DNA from: a virus
IMG/VR virus record: IMGVR_UViG_3300025010_000821
Location: 1 to 21,475 of that record
DNA: 21,475 nt
Direction: 5' to 3' (one strand)
Numbering within the stretch: the stretch's first letter is position 1; each line of letters starts with the position of its first letter. The notes below the pieces were generated by a model. The model saw only the letters and a list, made by a program, of their open reading frames with translations. It did not search any database and had not been told where the DNA came from. Of this stretch, positions 4,522-13,400 are shown piece after piece. The position numbers and the translations under genes are program-made.

Positions 4522-7500
4522 TTATCCCACCCAATGACGATCAGGGAATTTTAAAGTAATCACACAGGGCACATCGTTTGTCATAGCAACCTCAAAAACA
4601 TTAGGCTCCCCGGTAGCATCTATCTTAGGATGTTCTGCGTCAATGGTGATCAGCCAAGAAAACATATAGATTGAACCGATTACAAGAGTCCCGGAAGCAG
4701 GAGCAAGTTTTAAATAAAATTTAGTTTGCCCGTTGAGCCTGAGCCCTGATGCCTTATCGAGTTCTCTTGTAATTTGAGTTGTTGTTATCGAGTCTCCTGT
4801 GTTTGAATCACAATCATACCATGTAGCGTTATCTAACGATATTTGCAATTTCGGGATACCTGAAATAACATAAATGATAGTGTAAGGTATCCCGGTCATC
4901 GGGTTCAAACTATCAAATTCCCAAACAAGAGAACCTGTAAGTGAAACCTGTTTTAGCGTACTTGAATAGGTATCTCCTGATCGGGATTTAACAACTGTCT
5001 GGTATGTGGCATCCGAGAAGTTCTCAGAGTATCGCATGCTCCCGGTTCCGTCCGCGTTTACTGCAAGCCTCAGCCCTGGAAAGACTTTGTTACATAATCG
5101 CATTTGTGTCAGTGGATCGGAAACATTGAATACCGAGACACCTGCATCAGTTTCAACCGTGGGTGTACTTAGGATTTCGGTTACCGTAGCAGTAGCATCC
5201 CGGTTGTAAACACGCACCGCAGAGGAAGCCGCTTTGAGATAATATTTCAGAGTTACACTCTGTCCTGCTGCTGATGTTAGCGCCGGAGCTACCGACCTTG
5301 TTGTATAACTAGGAAGAATTGTAGTGCATCCTGGCATATCGTAGGTTGCTACCTTCGAGGCTCCAAAATAAATTTCAATCCTTGAGTAACTTATTCCTCC
5401 ATTGGAGAGCACCGCACCCTTTATTCCCAGTGCATCAACCCGATACTTTACACCGGTTTTTTCAGGGTACGTGTGAGTGTAAAAATCTTCGTACTGATAA
5501 GTAGTATACGAAGTTGCACCGACATAGTACGAATCTAACCAGACGTTCGTTTCTCCTGCGGTTTCTCCACCGCTTACACTCCCTGAGAGACTGCCCTGCG
5601 CTTCTATTGAGATGTCTGGTATAGTGGCTACTGTTCCCGTTGTTGCGATATCATTGCCGACATCATCAATTTCAAAGTCGGACAATTTCTGTAAGCAAAG
5701 ATTGTCAATGTACAGTTGTGTAGTTCCTGGTGGAGTCCCGGACCCGTAAACTCTAATTTCCGCATCAACCGGCGAAACCTCAAATTTTATAGTTTCCTGA
5801 AGTTGGGAATACCCTCCTTCCGGTGACCATTCAAGCGAAATGAGGGACTGACTATTTGAGAAGATGTCAATAACCCCGCTTCCCTCTGCTCCTACTTTTT
5901 GACAGAATCCTGTGAGTGAATAAGTAACACCCGCTTCAAATTGAACCGGCTGAGAGATCATCCCAGGTGTCTCTTCTGATCCGTCGCCTGTGATACAGAG
6001 AGCTAATACCCCTTCCTGGGAGACTTCTGAACGTGCCTGCCCTGCTGTAACAAGAGTCCAGCCATCAGGCGCAATGTCTGTATATCTCCCGTAGTTGTCG
6101 GAGGACATTACAGCGCTTGCTATACCGCTTTCGTTTTTGCCTACGGCTACAAATTTTGAAATGTTAGACGCAAAACAAAGAGAAGTCCAGTCCTTATCGA
6201 GTGCGCTTGTCCCGGCTGTCCATGTTACAGCATCGGGAGAGGACATTACCCTGTTCCCAGTGCCGGACTGTGCAACCACGACAAGAAGCTGGAGCTCAGG
6301 AGCGCAGGTTATAGAACGCCATTCATTTACTGCGGTAGCCGGGGTTGTCTGTAAGGTCCACGTCTCACCATCCGGAGAGGTCATTACGCGCTGTGTACCT
6401 GATTCGGAAACCGCAACAAAGAGGCCGAGATAACCGACCCATATAACATTCGTCCAAAACTGATCAGCAGGCGTAGCCGCAATGGTCCATGTCTCGCCGT
6501 AGTCATCAGAATACATGGCTCTATAGCCTGCTGTCCCGTTATATGCGAGAGCAACGACTCTTTTTAGACTGTCTGAATAACAAACCGTTAACCAGAGATT
6601 TGTTTCGTCTGCGGAGGCAACGGCTGTCCAGGATTCCCCGCCATCATCTGAGTACATGACTCTGTTAGAGCCGGAATAGGCAACCGCGACATATCTGTAA
6701 ATCCCTTCGTCGTCATCCCGAATGTAACAAACGGAACCCCAATTATTATCAGCCGCGGAAGTCCTTTCGATCCATGTAACGCCATCGACAGAGGTTATGA
6801 CTCTATTACCTGTTCCCGTTATGGATGTCGCCACCCATGCACCCGGGAGCATATTCTCAGCATCAAGAGGATCAACGCCAACAGAGGAACCCCATGTTAA
6901 CCCTCTCCATTGATTGTTACAGTTTGCTGCATCCGTTATCCCGGAAGGAATTGCCCAGGAATCACCATCAGAGGAAATCTGGATTAGAGTATCTGCCGTG
7001 CCTGTAGCTGCAACCGCGCAAAACTGGCTCAGTTCGGGAGCATGCCTTACACATCTCCATTCGTTATCTGCTGCCGCCGCGCTTGTTTCCCATGTTTGAG
7101 TAGTGCTCTGTGTCCACTCTTCAAAAGAGGGATTTTTGATAATGTTCCCGGCATAAACGTTGTCTGAAGACCACTGTTCACCCGAGTATGTAACTTTTCT
7201 CGCTCTTACGTGTTTCTGGACGGATTCCTCGAATGGAGTGTCACAGTAGAAAACAATATTATATTTATATGGTTCTGCTTCTCCTACTGTGTCGCCGGCG
7301 TCTAAATCTCGTCTTGCAGAATGATTTCTACAAATCCCTGATACCTGCCAACCGGTTGAATCTCCTCCGAGTTCAACATAGGTTCTGCCTGCTCTTTTCC
7401 AACTTGCGAGAGCTCTCCTTACGTCTTCCTTGCCATATCCAAAACACCGAAGATTAATTGAGGCACCGTCGCTTCCAAAGTCGCCAAGAACCCAACCGTC

Positions 7501-8880
7501 AAAGCCTGGCGGTTTATCTGTTGAAATACTTTGGTCTGTGTCTGATTCATACCCTAAAATCTTAATCGGATATCCATTCACATAAGAAGAATAATTATCA
7601 ATGTAATAATCTACAATCTCGTCAATTTCGTTTATTCTAATAGCAGGAACAATTTTTACAGGTGGTGTGGTTGGTACATCATTTGTATTCGTAACCTGAT
7701 AGTAATCAGCAACCGCAGAACCGGAAACAATATTCCCGTTAGCAATTATTGAAACGGCTGAGGGAACACGGTTCACGATTCCGCAACCGTGACCGGCTCC
7801 TATGTAAGCTGAAGAAGTCGCTAGAGTGTCTTTCGTTCCGCTCACGACATTATCATCTAGATGGTAAATGTACCCGGAACCACCGGACGGAGCAGAGGCA
7901 ACAAGAATACCGGCGTTATAACAGTCTTTTATAACATTGTTATAAACTTCAATCCCGTTGAAACCCTGGATAGTTATTCCAGCATTATATGTGATGTGAG
8001 GAATCAACCCGGACCCTGTAATCGTATTATCATGTATTTTGATATTTTTATTTGTGGCAGTGCCCCGGACATCTACACACCAGATCCCGCCGCACCATCC
8101 ATTTGTTATCGTGTTATTGAAGCACTCTATATTATTTGTTGTAATGAGTGAATCAATTGAATTATCTTCAATCTGGAATCCAAAACCGCCAGCGAGAGAA
8201 TTAAGAGCATACGGGCGAGTCGTATTATTATAGAATCTCACATTTTGGGAGTTGTAACAGCGCCCACCGGAATTAGTTCTAACCGTGAAATCATTATTAT
8301 ACACTTCAGCATTGAGGGAACGCATAACGAAAATACCTTCATGCATGCATTCTATTGTTTTGTTTTTGTAAAAGTTGATTCCATTCGCGTATGAGAGTCT
8401 AACGCCGTCTGTTAGCGTATTTTTTATCGTCATATCATGGATGTTTACATTTCTTACGGGATTCGCGAATGTTCCAGCGAAGTAGAGGCCAGGATAGTAC
8501 CCATCACCCCACTGAGAAGCTGCATATTCCGGCTGATTCGCATAGTTTCCATCCAATGTGATATTTGACATTTCAAAATTTTGGGTTGCAGTTCCTAAGC
8601 CACCGATTTGATTTATAATCGGTTTCCAGATTCCCCATGAAGCGGAGTTGTGGAGTCTGAGAACTGCGGTTGTATCTCCCGTTAGAATCGTGTTTGATCC
8701 TGCAAAGAGTTGAGCGGAGATGTCATAAGTATAAGGCCCTCTCAGGTATGTTGTTATAGGAGCCGAAGGAGTACCATTTGTATTCGCATATGCAAGAGCC
8801 GCGTTTATTTGTACGTTGTCGGCTGCGCCGTCTACCGTGTAGTCGTCAGATCCTGAATTTGAGATATAGACAGTTACCAT
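4522..8880 (-). CDS. Giant mosaic distal-tail / receptor-binding protein
   Basis: This 1452-residue protein is built of several modules. Residues 1-390 are a right-handed parallel beta-helix (many NNxI and N-rich turns such as NNTITNGW, IKIHDNTITGSG), typical of polysaccharide-binding or -cleaving fibres. Residues 420-575 look like a distal-tail (Dit) core (GYPIKILGYES, EDVRRALASWKRAGRTYVEL). NPSFEEW at 583-589 opens a carbohydrate-binding jelly roll that resumes at 937 (APDGWTLV). Between them residues 600-935 hold seven Asp-box-like blade repeats (SSDGDSW, SVDGVTW, SDDGGESW, SDDYGETW, SPDGETW, SPDAVTW, SSDNYGRY) about 43-60 apart, a beta-propeller. Beta domains follow to the C-terminus. It starts 2 nt after the tape measure gene. 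Its likely role is tail tip and host-glycan binding. No catalytic residues could be assigned. Confidence 0.7.
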   Translation of the reverse strand: MVTVYISNSGSDDYTVDGAADNVQINAALAYANTNGTPSAPITTYLRGPYTYDISAQLFAGSNTILTGDTTAVLRLHNSASWGIWKPIINQIGGLGTATQNFEMSNITLDGNYANQPEYAASQWGDGYYPGLYFAGTFANPVRNVNIHDMTIKNTLTDGVRLSYANGINFYKNKTIECMHEGIFVMRSLNAEVYNNDFTVRTNSGGRCYNSQNVRFYNNTTRPYALNSLAGGFGFQIEDNSIDSLITTNNIECFNNTITNGWCGGIWCVDVRGTATNKNIKIHDNTITGSGLIPHITYNAGITIQGFNGIEVYNNVIKDCYNAGILVASAPSGGSGYIYHLDDNVVSGTKDTLATSSAYIGAGHGCGIVNRVPSAVSIIANGNIVSGSAVADYYQVTNTNDVPTTPPVKIVPAIRINEIDEIVDYYIDNYSSYVNGYPIKILGYESDTDQSISTDKPPGFDGWVLGDFGSDGASINLRCFGYGKEDVRRALASWKRAGRTYVELGGDSTGWQVSGICRNHSARRDLDAGDTVGEAEPYKYNIVFYCDTPFEESVQKHVRARKVTYSGEQWSSDNVYAGNIIKNPSFEEWTQSTTQTWETSAAAADNEWRCVRHAPELSQFCAVAATGTADTLIQISSDGDSWAIPSGITDAANCNNQWRGLTWGSSVGVDPLDAENMLPGAWVATSITGTGNRVITSVDGVTWIERTSAADNNWGSVCYIRDDDEGIYRYVAVAYSGSNRVMYSDDGGESWTAVASADETNLWLTVCYSDSLKRVVALAYNGTAGYRAMYSDDYGETWTIAATPADQFWTNVIWVGYLGLFVAVSESGTQRVMTSPDGETWTLQTTPATAVNEWRSITCAPELQLLVVVAQSGTGNRVMSSPDAVTWTAGTSALDKDWTSLCFASNISKFVAVGKNESGIASAVMSSDNYGRYTDIAPDGWTLVTAGQARSEVSQEGVLALCITGDGSEETPGMISQPVQFEAGVTYSLTGFCQKVGAEGSGVIDIFSNSQSLISLEWSPEGGYSQLQETIKFEVSPVDAEIRVYGSGTPPGTTQLYIDNLCLQKLSDFEIDDVGNDIATTGTVATIPDISIEAQGSLSGSVSGGETAGETNVWLDSYYVGATSYTTYQYEDFYTHTYPEKTGVKYRVDALGIKGAVLSNGGISYSRIEIYFGASKVATYDMPGCTTILPSYTTRSVAPALTSAAGQSVTLKYYLKAASSAVRVYNRDATATVTEILSTPTVETDAGVSVFNVSDPLTQMRLCNKVFPGLRLAVNADGTGSMRYSENFSDATYQTVVKSRSGDTYSSTLKQVSLTGSLVWEFDSLNPMTGIPYTIIYVISGIPKLQISLDNATWYDCDSNTGDSITTTQITRELDKASGLRLNGQTKFYLKLAPASGTLVIGSIYMFSWLITIDAEHPKIDATGEPNVFEVAMTNDVPCVITLKFPDRHWVG

Positions 8881-8882
8881 TT

Positions 8883-11756
8883 TTACAGCCCCGCAGATTT
8901 AGCATTCGAAGCGCTTATTTTATCGCCGTTGTAATTAATCGTCTGTTTATTCACGGTTGAAACTACTTTCACGTTGCCTTCTCCGGTTCCCGATCCACCC
9001 GATTTCGTCACTCCGGATGTACCGGAAATACTGGAGGAACCACTTGACGAACTACCCGACGAAGACCCGATTTTGAAAAGTTCTGATACCACGGTTTTTG
9101 CCTTCTCATAGATGGTGTCCAGTGATTTCCCTACACTCCCGAGACTCGATAACGTAGTTGAAAACGAGAACCCGCCCATTTTTGATAATGACGTGTTCGC
9201 GTCATCTGTTTTTTTCTTGTCAGTATCTATGGCAATTCCAGCCGTCCCTAAATTACCAAACAGATTACTAAAAGGAGAATAATTTGTAGTGTTAAGAGTC
9301 GTGTTTAGTGTCTCTACTTTTTTGGTATCATCGTCGGTTAGTTCTCCAACTGTTGAAACATTTGCTTGAATTGTAGAAAACACCAGCCCGTCCGTGTTTA
9401 TGAAAGTTGAATTCATAATATCCGTGCTGGACGTAGTGTCCTCAACTTCTCCTCTGGTATCAGATACTTCGCCTTGCAGTGCTCCAAAATCAACAACGTT
9501 TGCATTTGCGAGAGCGTCCTCCCATGTAATTGTAGCAGTTTGAGAGTCTGTTATATTGGAAGTTGTCTCTGTAATTTCACCCTGCAAATTATCCAGTTTT
9601 GTATTGTCCAGGACTACGACATCATTTCTCATGTCATTGATTATTCTATCAAGTGTGCCACCTTCGACTTGGGCATCTGTAATACCATCGGTAAAAATAG
9701 TTATACCGCCGTTAGGGGTCTCAAATGTGAGCATTCCCATGTCTTTGAGAGGGGTTAATGCTCCATCTGCTGAGACTTTTACAAGTTGTCCGTTTTTATC
9801 GAGGATAATTAACTCATCGTTTACAGTTCGAATTCCTCTAGCTAGTTCGTCCATATTCGTACCGGACATAAAACTGATGCCGGCAGAAGTTTTTGCATTG
9901 ATGTCTTGCATGAATTCAGAGACTGCTTTGTCGTACGCTTCCGTGGCTTCCTGTGTGGAACTTACAGCTTCATCGTTTGCAGAAACAACCTCCGAAGCCA
10001 TATCCCGTGCATATGTGCCCCATTTATAGTATGCATCCCCGGCAACGTCGCTTGCGGCGTCTACTACAGATCCAGTTTCTTCAGTCGTCTCTTTAATTTC
10101 GTCTGTTCCGTTTCTGTATTCTTCCGCCGTGATGTGTATATCTTCAACAAACCCACCTACCCACTCTGTAAACTTTGAAAAGTAAGGAGCTAATCCGCCT
10201 ATTGCTTCGCCTAACCCCCCGAGAAATCCCCCGCTTAACATTGACGAGAGATCATCAAGCATCCCACCGATGTAATCTATTGCCCCGCTTACAGTTCTTT
10301 TCAGTCCCTCCCAGACGATTGTAGCCATATCGGAAAATAGACTCCATGCTTTTGTTACGAGTCCGGTTTTCGCTTCTATGAGATAGAGAGCAGCTACGAC
10401 AGCAGCTACAGGTAAAACAATGCTTGAAAGTGCGCCCACTACTCCGGCGGTTGTAATTCCTAAAAATCCCATAGCAAGAGTGACACCCTCAACAATCATA
10501 GGAAGAGCAGCCATTCCTAAAAGCACGGGACCAATAGCAAGAGCAAGGCCGCCTAAAATTACTAATGCAGTTTGCCCCACGGGATTCATTTGAGCAAAAG
10601 CTGAAGCAGCAGCCGTTATAAAATCTACAAATGGATTGAAAATTACTGCAAGTCTGTTCCCAATTGTGATCGAAAATGATTCAAGAGCAGATTCCATCAT
10701 GCGAACTGCCCCACCAAATCCTTCATCCATTTTTTCGGCCGCACTTTCCGCGTAGCCCTCGACGTTCTGAAGTTCTATCGAGTAACTACCTAATTTGTCG
10801 ATTCCCTGATCGAGGAGTGCAAGCAGTCCAGGCCCTGCCCTGAGTCCAAACACTTTCATCATGTCGGCCGAGGACATCCCAGATTCTTTGAGGGTCCTGA
10901 AAATCTCATCTAATCCGTGAACTTTGGGGTCAAGTTGGTCAAGTGTCAAACCATACTGTGAGAAAACATCCATACTCGCTTTTGTGGGGGAAACTAACTC
11001 TGTAAGGATTCCACGCAGGGTCGTGCCTGCCATCGAAGCCTGGATACCAGCATTTCCAAGCATACCTACAGCGGCAGCCGTCATTTCCATTGATAGCCCG
11101 AAAGAATGAGCTACAGGGCCTGCGTAGGTCATCGCCTCCCCGACCTGCTGAACGTTTGTATTTGTACTGTGAGCAACTTTCGCGAGAACATCAGCCGCGT
11201 GTCCTGCTTCGTCAGTTCTCATGCCAAAGATTGTCATTACATTGGACATGATATCGGCAGCCGAACCAAGATCGAGAACACCAGCGCGAGCAAGCGCGAG
11301 AGTAGCAGGGAGAGCACCGATAATTTCATCGGTTTTAAATCCCGCCATTCCTAAATAGGTCATGGCGTCCGCAGCTTCGGATGCCTTAAATGATGTAGTT
11401 TCGCCCATCTCGCGAGCGAGAGCCGAGAGTGTCTGGAACTGAGAACCGGTTGCACCTGTAACCGCTCCAACCTGTCTCATGGAATCATCAAAAGAGGAGA
11501 ACGTTTTTACGGCAGTAGACCCAAACGCAACTAAAGGAGCAGTCAAACCGAGAGAAAGAGCCGCACCTAGGTATTTCACCTCATTGGGCATCTGTCTTAA
11601 TTTCCCGATTGTCCCGTCAAAAGATGTTGCCATACTACCTGCAACACCTTTCATCTTGTTTTCAAGGGCTACAAGTCCCGTTGAGATCGACGTGACCTCC
11701 GAACCCATCTTATTATTTATTCCGACATCGACATACAAGGAACCAAGTAAGCCCAT
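8883..11756 (-). CDS. Tail tape measure protein (TP901-type)
   Basis: This 957-residue protein sets tail length and is ejected before the DNA in siphoviruses. Residues 70-345 match the conserved TP901-type core (AVKTFSSFDDSMRQVGAVTG, AMTYLGMAGF, GTTLRGILTEL, FGLRAGPGLLALL). Residues 395-460 are strongly hydrophobic, as in tape measures that later form a membrane channel. Residues 719-898 contain five repeats of exactly 36 residues, then a Ser/Gly-rich linker (900-925) and a C-terminal tail. At about 0.15 nm per residue, the rule known from other siphoviruses, the tail would be roughly 140 nm. The ATG has GGTGTG upstream. It follows the tail assembly chaperone, the classic order. Confidence 0.9.
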   Translation of the reverse strand: MGLLGSLYVDVGINNKMGSEVTSISTGLVALENKMKGVAGSMATSFDGTIGKLRQMPNEVKYLGAALSLGLTAPLVAFGSTAVKTFSSFDDSMRQVGAVTGATGSQFQTLSALAREMGETTSFKASEAADAMTYLGMAGFKTDEIIGALPATLALARAGVLDLGSAADIMSNVMTIFGMRTDEAGHAADVLAKVAHSTNTNVQQVGEAMTYAGPVAHSFGLSMEMTAAAVGMLGNAGIQASMAGTTLRGILTELVSPTKASMDVFSQYGLTLDQLDPKVHGLDEIFRTLKESGMSSADMMKVFGLRAGPGLLALLDQGIDKLGSYSIELQNVEGYAESAAEKMDEGFGGAVRMMESALESFSITIGNRLAVIFNPFVDFITAAASAFAQMNPVGQTALVILGGLALAIGPVLLGMAALPMIVEGVTLAMGFLGITTAGVVGALSSIVLPVAAVVAALYLIEAKTGLVTKAWSLFSDMATIVWEGLKRTVSGAIDYIGGMLDDLSSMLSGGFLGGLGEAIGGLAPYFSKFTEWVGGFVEDIHITAEEYRNGTDEIKETTEETGSVVDAASDVAGDAYYKWGTYARDMASEVVSANDEAVSSTQEATEAYDKAVSEFMQDINAKTSAGISFMSGTNMDELARGIRTVNDELIILDKNGQLVKVSADGALTPLKDMGMLTFETPNGGITIFTDGITDAQVEGGTLDRIINDMRNDVVVLDNTKLDNLQGEITETTSNITDSQTATITWEDALANANVVDFGALQGEVSDTRGEVEDTTSSTDIMNSTFINTDGLVFSTIQANVSTVGELTDDDTKKVETLNTTLNTTNYSPFSNLFGNLGTAGIAIDTDKKKTDDANTSLSKMGGFSFSTTLSSLGSVGKSLDTIYEKAKTVVSELFKIGSSSGSSSSGSSSISGTSGVTKSGGSGTGEGNVKVVSTVNKQTINYNGDKISASNAKSAGL
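9063..9602 (-). repeat. Five 36-residue tandem repeats in the tape measure protein
   Basis: Anchor residues recur at exactly 36-residue intervals: L721, F757, F793, F829 and F865, each opening a short motif: LDNLQGEIT, FGALQGEVS, FSTIQANVS, FSNLFGNLG and FSTTLSSLG. The rest of each unit is Thr/Ser/Asp/Lys-rich and poorly conserved. The exact period without insertions implies a structural repeat, such as a segmented helical or coiled unit, rather than chance. Confidence 0.65.
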
Positions 11757-11813
11757 TTTTCACACCTATACGTTTTTACCTATTTTTTGCCCTACAAGGC
11801 TACCCTCTAAAGC

Positions 11814-12227
11814 TCATCTTCTAACAGTTCGAGTTTTCTTCTTTTTAGGGCATTTGTTCACGTAAGCATTCCCAGCAGCAGACCATAGCGCAGACTGTTC
11901 ATCTTTGGAAATTTCCTTCTTTTTGGGTTTTTCAGGAAGCAATTCTTCAGGAAGAAAATCTTTCCATTCGTACAATTTCTCGTCTTTTTTGTGAGACCAT
12001 GACGCGTTTAGAATTGCACATTTGAGATCTGCATGTTTTTGAATGTTCCACTTGTATTCCTGCCAACCTTCCTCAATGAGAATCTCAATTTCTCCGATTG
12101 ACATTTTTAGAGTTTGAGCAGGAGGGATTTTACAGAACCTGAAGACTAACTTCTGAATTTTAGTTATCCATTTATAGACGTCTTCGTCTTCTTCTTCGGA
12201 GGACTGGACTTCCTGAATTCCCCCGTA
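11814..12227 (-). CDS. Tail assembly chaperone T-domain, read by -1 frameshift
   Basis: The -1 frame relative to the upstream chaperone gene is open from 12227 (after a TGA at 12230-12228) to a TGA at 11814-11816. It encodes an acidic linker (SSEEEDEDVYKW) and then a helical domain (KIQKLVFRFCKIPPAQTLKM, EIEILIEEGWQEYKWNIQ) followed by a basic tail ending in RTVRR. Tail chaperone T-domains of lambda-type phages have the same layout (helix, a P-P pair, a helical EIxxxxEE region) and are made only as a frameshift fusion to G. The in-frame ATG at 12104 has no ribosome binding site and would remove the first helix. The region 12105-12163, empty in a simple annotation, is therefore coding. The fusion would be about 286 residues. 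Confidence 0.7.
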   Translation of the reverse strand, partial: YGGIQEVQSSEEEDEDVYKWITKIQKLVFRFCKIPPAQTLKMSIGEIEILIEEGWQEYKWNIQKHADLKCAILNASWSHKKDEKLYEWKDFLPEELLPEKPKKKEISKDEQSALWSAAGNAYVNKCPKKKKTRTVRR

Positions 12228-12673
12228 TCAGCGACCTTGAGTTCATCCGCCTGTGAATTAACGACTCCTTTTTTAAGGGCTACCAGGTTTTCCATCTGTT
12301 TGATTTCTAACTCTTTTAATTCCTTGATAATCTCCCTCTTCTTTTCAAGGGTATCCATATCTGTAAGCTGAGAATTAGCAAAGGCATCCGCTACTACGTT
12401 TTCAAGGTCGTCTATGCTGCCAGAATATCCCTTTACGATGACCCACACTTCATCTATAGTAATTCCGGGCTTATCCCACAGCAAACCAACTCTGATCATC
12501 TCAACGTATTCTTCAATTGAGATACCTTCCCCGCCTGCCTTTTCTCGTTCAGCGATTACTTCAAAAAATCGCTTCTTTGATCGAGTACCAACAACGTTAA
12601 AGAGTTTTGGTAGTGACTCGATAGGATAAAAAAGAGAGTTCCCCGGAGAGAACTCTGTCTTGATTCCGGCCAT
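12164..12673 (-). CDS. Tail assembly chaperone (gpG-like)
   Basis: The 169-residue protein lies between tail tube and tape measure genes, where siphoviruses encode the chaperone that coats the tape measure protein during tail assembly. Its body is alpha-helical (RSKKRFFEVIAEREKAGGEG, EEYVEMIRVGLLWDKPGITI, DDLENVVADAFANSQLTD), like other chaperone G-domains with a recurring LLW and a VxxAF helix near the end. A charged helix (EKKREIIKELKELEIKQMEN) and a Lys-rich C-terminus follow. The ATG overlaps the tail tube stop in a TAATG. A -1 shift near codon 151 would join it to the T-domain downstream. Confidence 0.75.
   Translation of the reverse strand: MAGIKTEFSPGNSLFYPIESLPKLFNVVGTRSKKRFFEVIAEREKAGGEGISIEEYVEMIRVGLLWDKPGITIDEVWVIVKGYSGSIDDLENVVADAFANSQLTDMDTLEKKREIIKELKELEIKQMENLVALKKGVVNSQADELKVADTGEFRKSSPPKKKTKTSING
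12218..12227 (-). other. Candidate -1 ribosomal frameshift site
   Basis: In the short window where both frames are open (12227-12167), the most slippery sequence is a run of five G, read in frame 0 as ACG GGG GAA (GGGGG at 12224-12220). A tRNA-Gly on GGG can re-pair perfectly on GGG after slipping back one base. The heptamer G GGG GAA is not a perfect X XXY YYZ, since the A-site pairing would be imperfect. A run of purine-rich GAAGAAGAAG follows. Which of these positions is used is inference. Confidence 0.4.
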
Positions 12674-13395
12674 TATGCAGCCGCCTGGATCATAATAATT
12701 TTAACAAAACGAGTTGCTTTTTCGTCTTCCTCGACTTGAAGGAGTACTTCTTTTATTACTCCGGCCGTCAAAGAAATCGCCGAAGACGCTTCTCCGGTTG
12801 TCATTGCCGTCCAGGTTGACCCGTTATTCAAAGAATACGCAATGTAATCAGCACTTGCAGCAACTACAGTAAGCGTAGCTGAGGTTATCCCGTTTGCCTC
12901 GTTGATCACGAGCACATTACCGGTTCCTAGAACAGCAGGAGTCTGAACTACTCCAGCCCCGCTTGCAGTAATTGAAGTTATCCCTGCGTAAGTTGTTGCT
13001 CTGTTCGCTACTCCTGAAACATCGAGAGTTGCAGTCCAGACATAAGTATTTTCCTCTGAGCCAGGCTCAAATTTCGTAACATATGCTTCATAGGAAAATA
13101 TTTCACCTGCGTCTGGAATTGATATAGAAAAGGTATGTAGTTTCCTGTCACCAAATGCAGTCCACATGGCAATCTGTCCGGCATCCGACGGAATCATGTT
13201 TCCGGAGATGTCAACGGTTCCGGGGTCATACATGTTAAGACCTTTCTGCATGACAGTTCCGCTATCAAGCGTAGAGGTGTTTTTGCTCCCTGTACTCCCT
13301 TTCGGGAATGGGACCGTTCCGGGGTCTATCCCGTGTATGACTGTCCCGTCTATTGAGACAGTGCTTCCGAATGTGTCAATGTGTTCAAATGACAT
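12673..13395 (-). CDS. Major tail tube protein
   Basis: The 240-residue protein has an N-terminal tube domain (residues 1-135). After VSIDGTVIHGIDPG and a loop (PKGSTGSKNTSTL) come GTVDISGNM and AGQIAMWTAFGDRKLHTFSI, then SYEAYVTKFEPGSEENT and the final strand TATLDVSGV, the pattern of lambda gpV-like tube proteins. Residues 138-236 form a separate beta-sandwich (SATLTVVAASADYIAYSLNN, SLTAGVIKEVLLQVEEDEKA), an Ig-like domain probably displayed on the tail surface, as on gpV. It lies between tail terminator and chaperone. GGAG sits 9 nt before the ATG inside the end of the preceding gene. Confidence 0.8.
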   Translation of the reverse strand: MSFEHIDTFGSTVSIDGTVIHGIDPGTVPFPKGSTGSKNTSTLDSGTVMQKGLNMYDPGTVDISGNMIPSDAGQIAMWTAFGDRKLHTFSISIPDAGEIFSYEAYVTKFEPGSEENTYVWTATLDVSGVANRATTYAGITSITASGAGVVQTPAVLGTGNVLVINEANGITSATLTVVAASADYIAYSLNNGSTWTAMTTGEASSAISLTAGVIKEVLLQVEEDEKATRFVKIIMIQAAA

Positions 13396-13400
13396 TGTTT

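Noticed and set aside
9556-10029. A 157-codon + strand frame within the tape measure gene
   Set aside because: It lies wholly antisense to a strongly supported gene; other + strand frames between 3039 and 21475 are rejected for the same reason.
11814-12104. The 96-aa frame as an independent gene starting at 12104
   Set aside because: No ribosome binding site precedes the ATG, and the same frame continues upstream with a helix typical of the chaperone T-domain, so a frameshift fusion is a better explanation.
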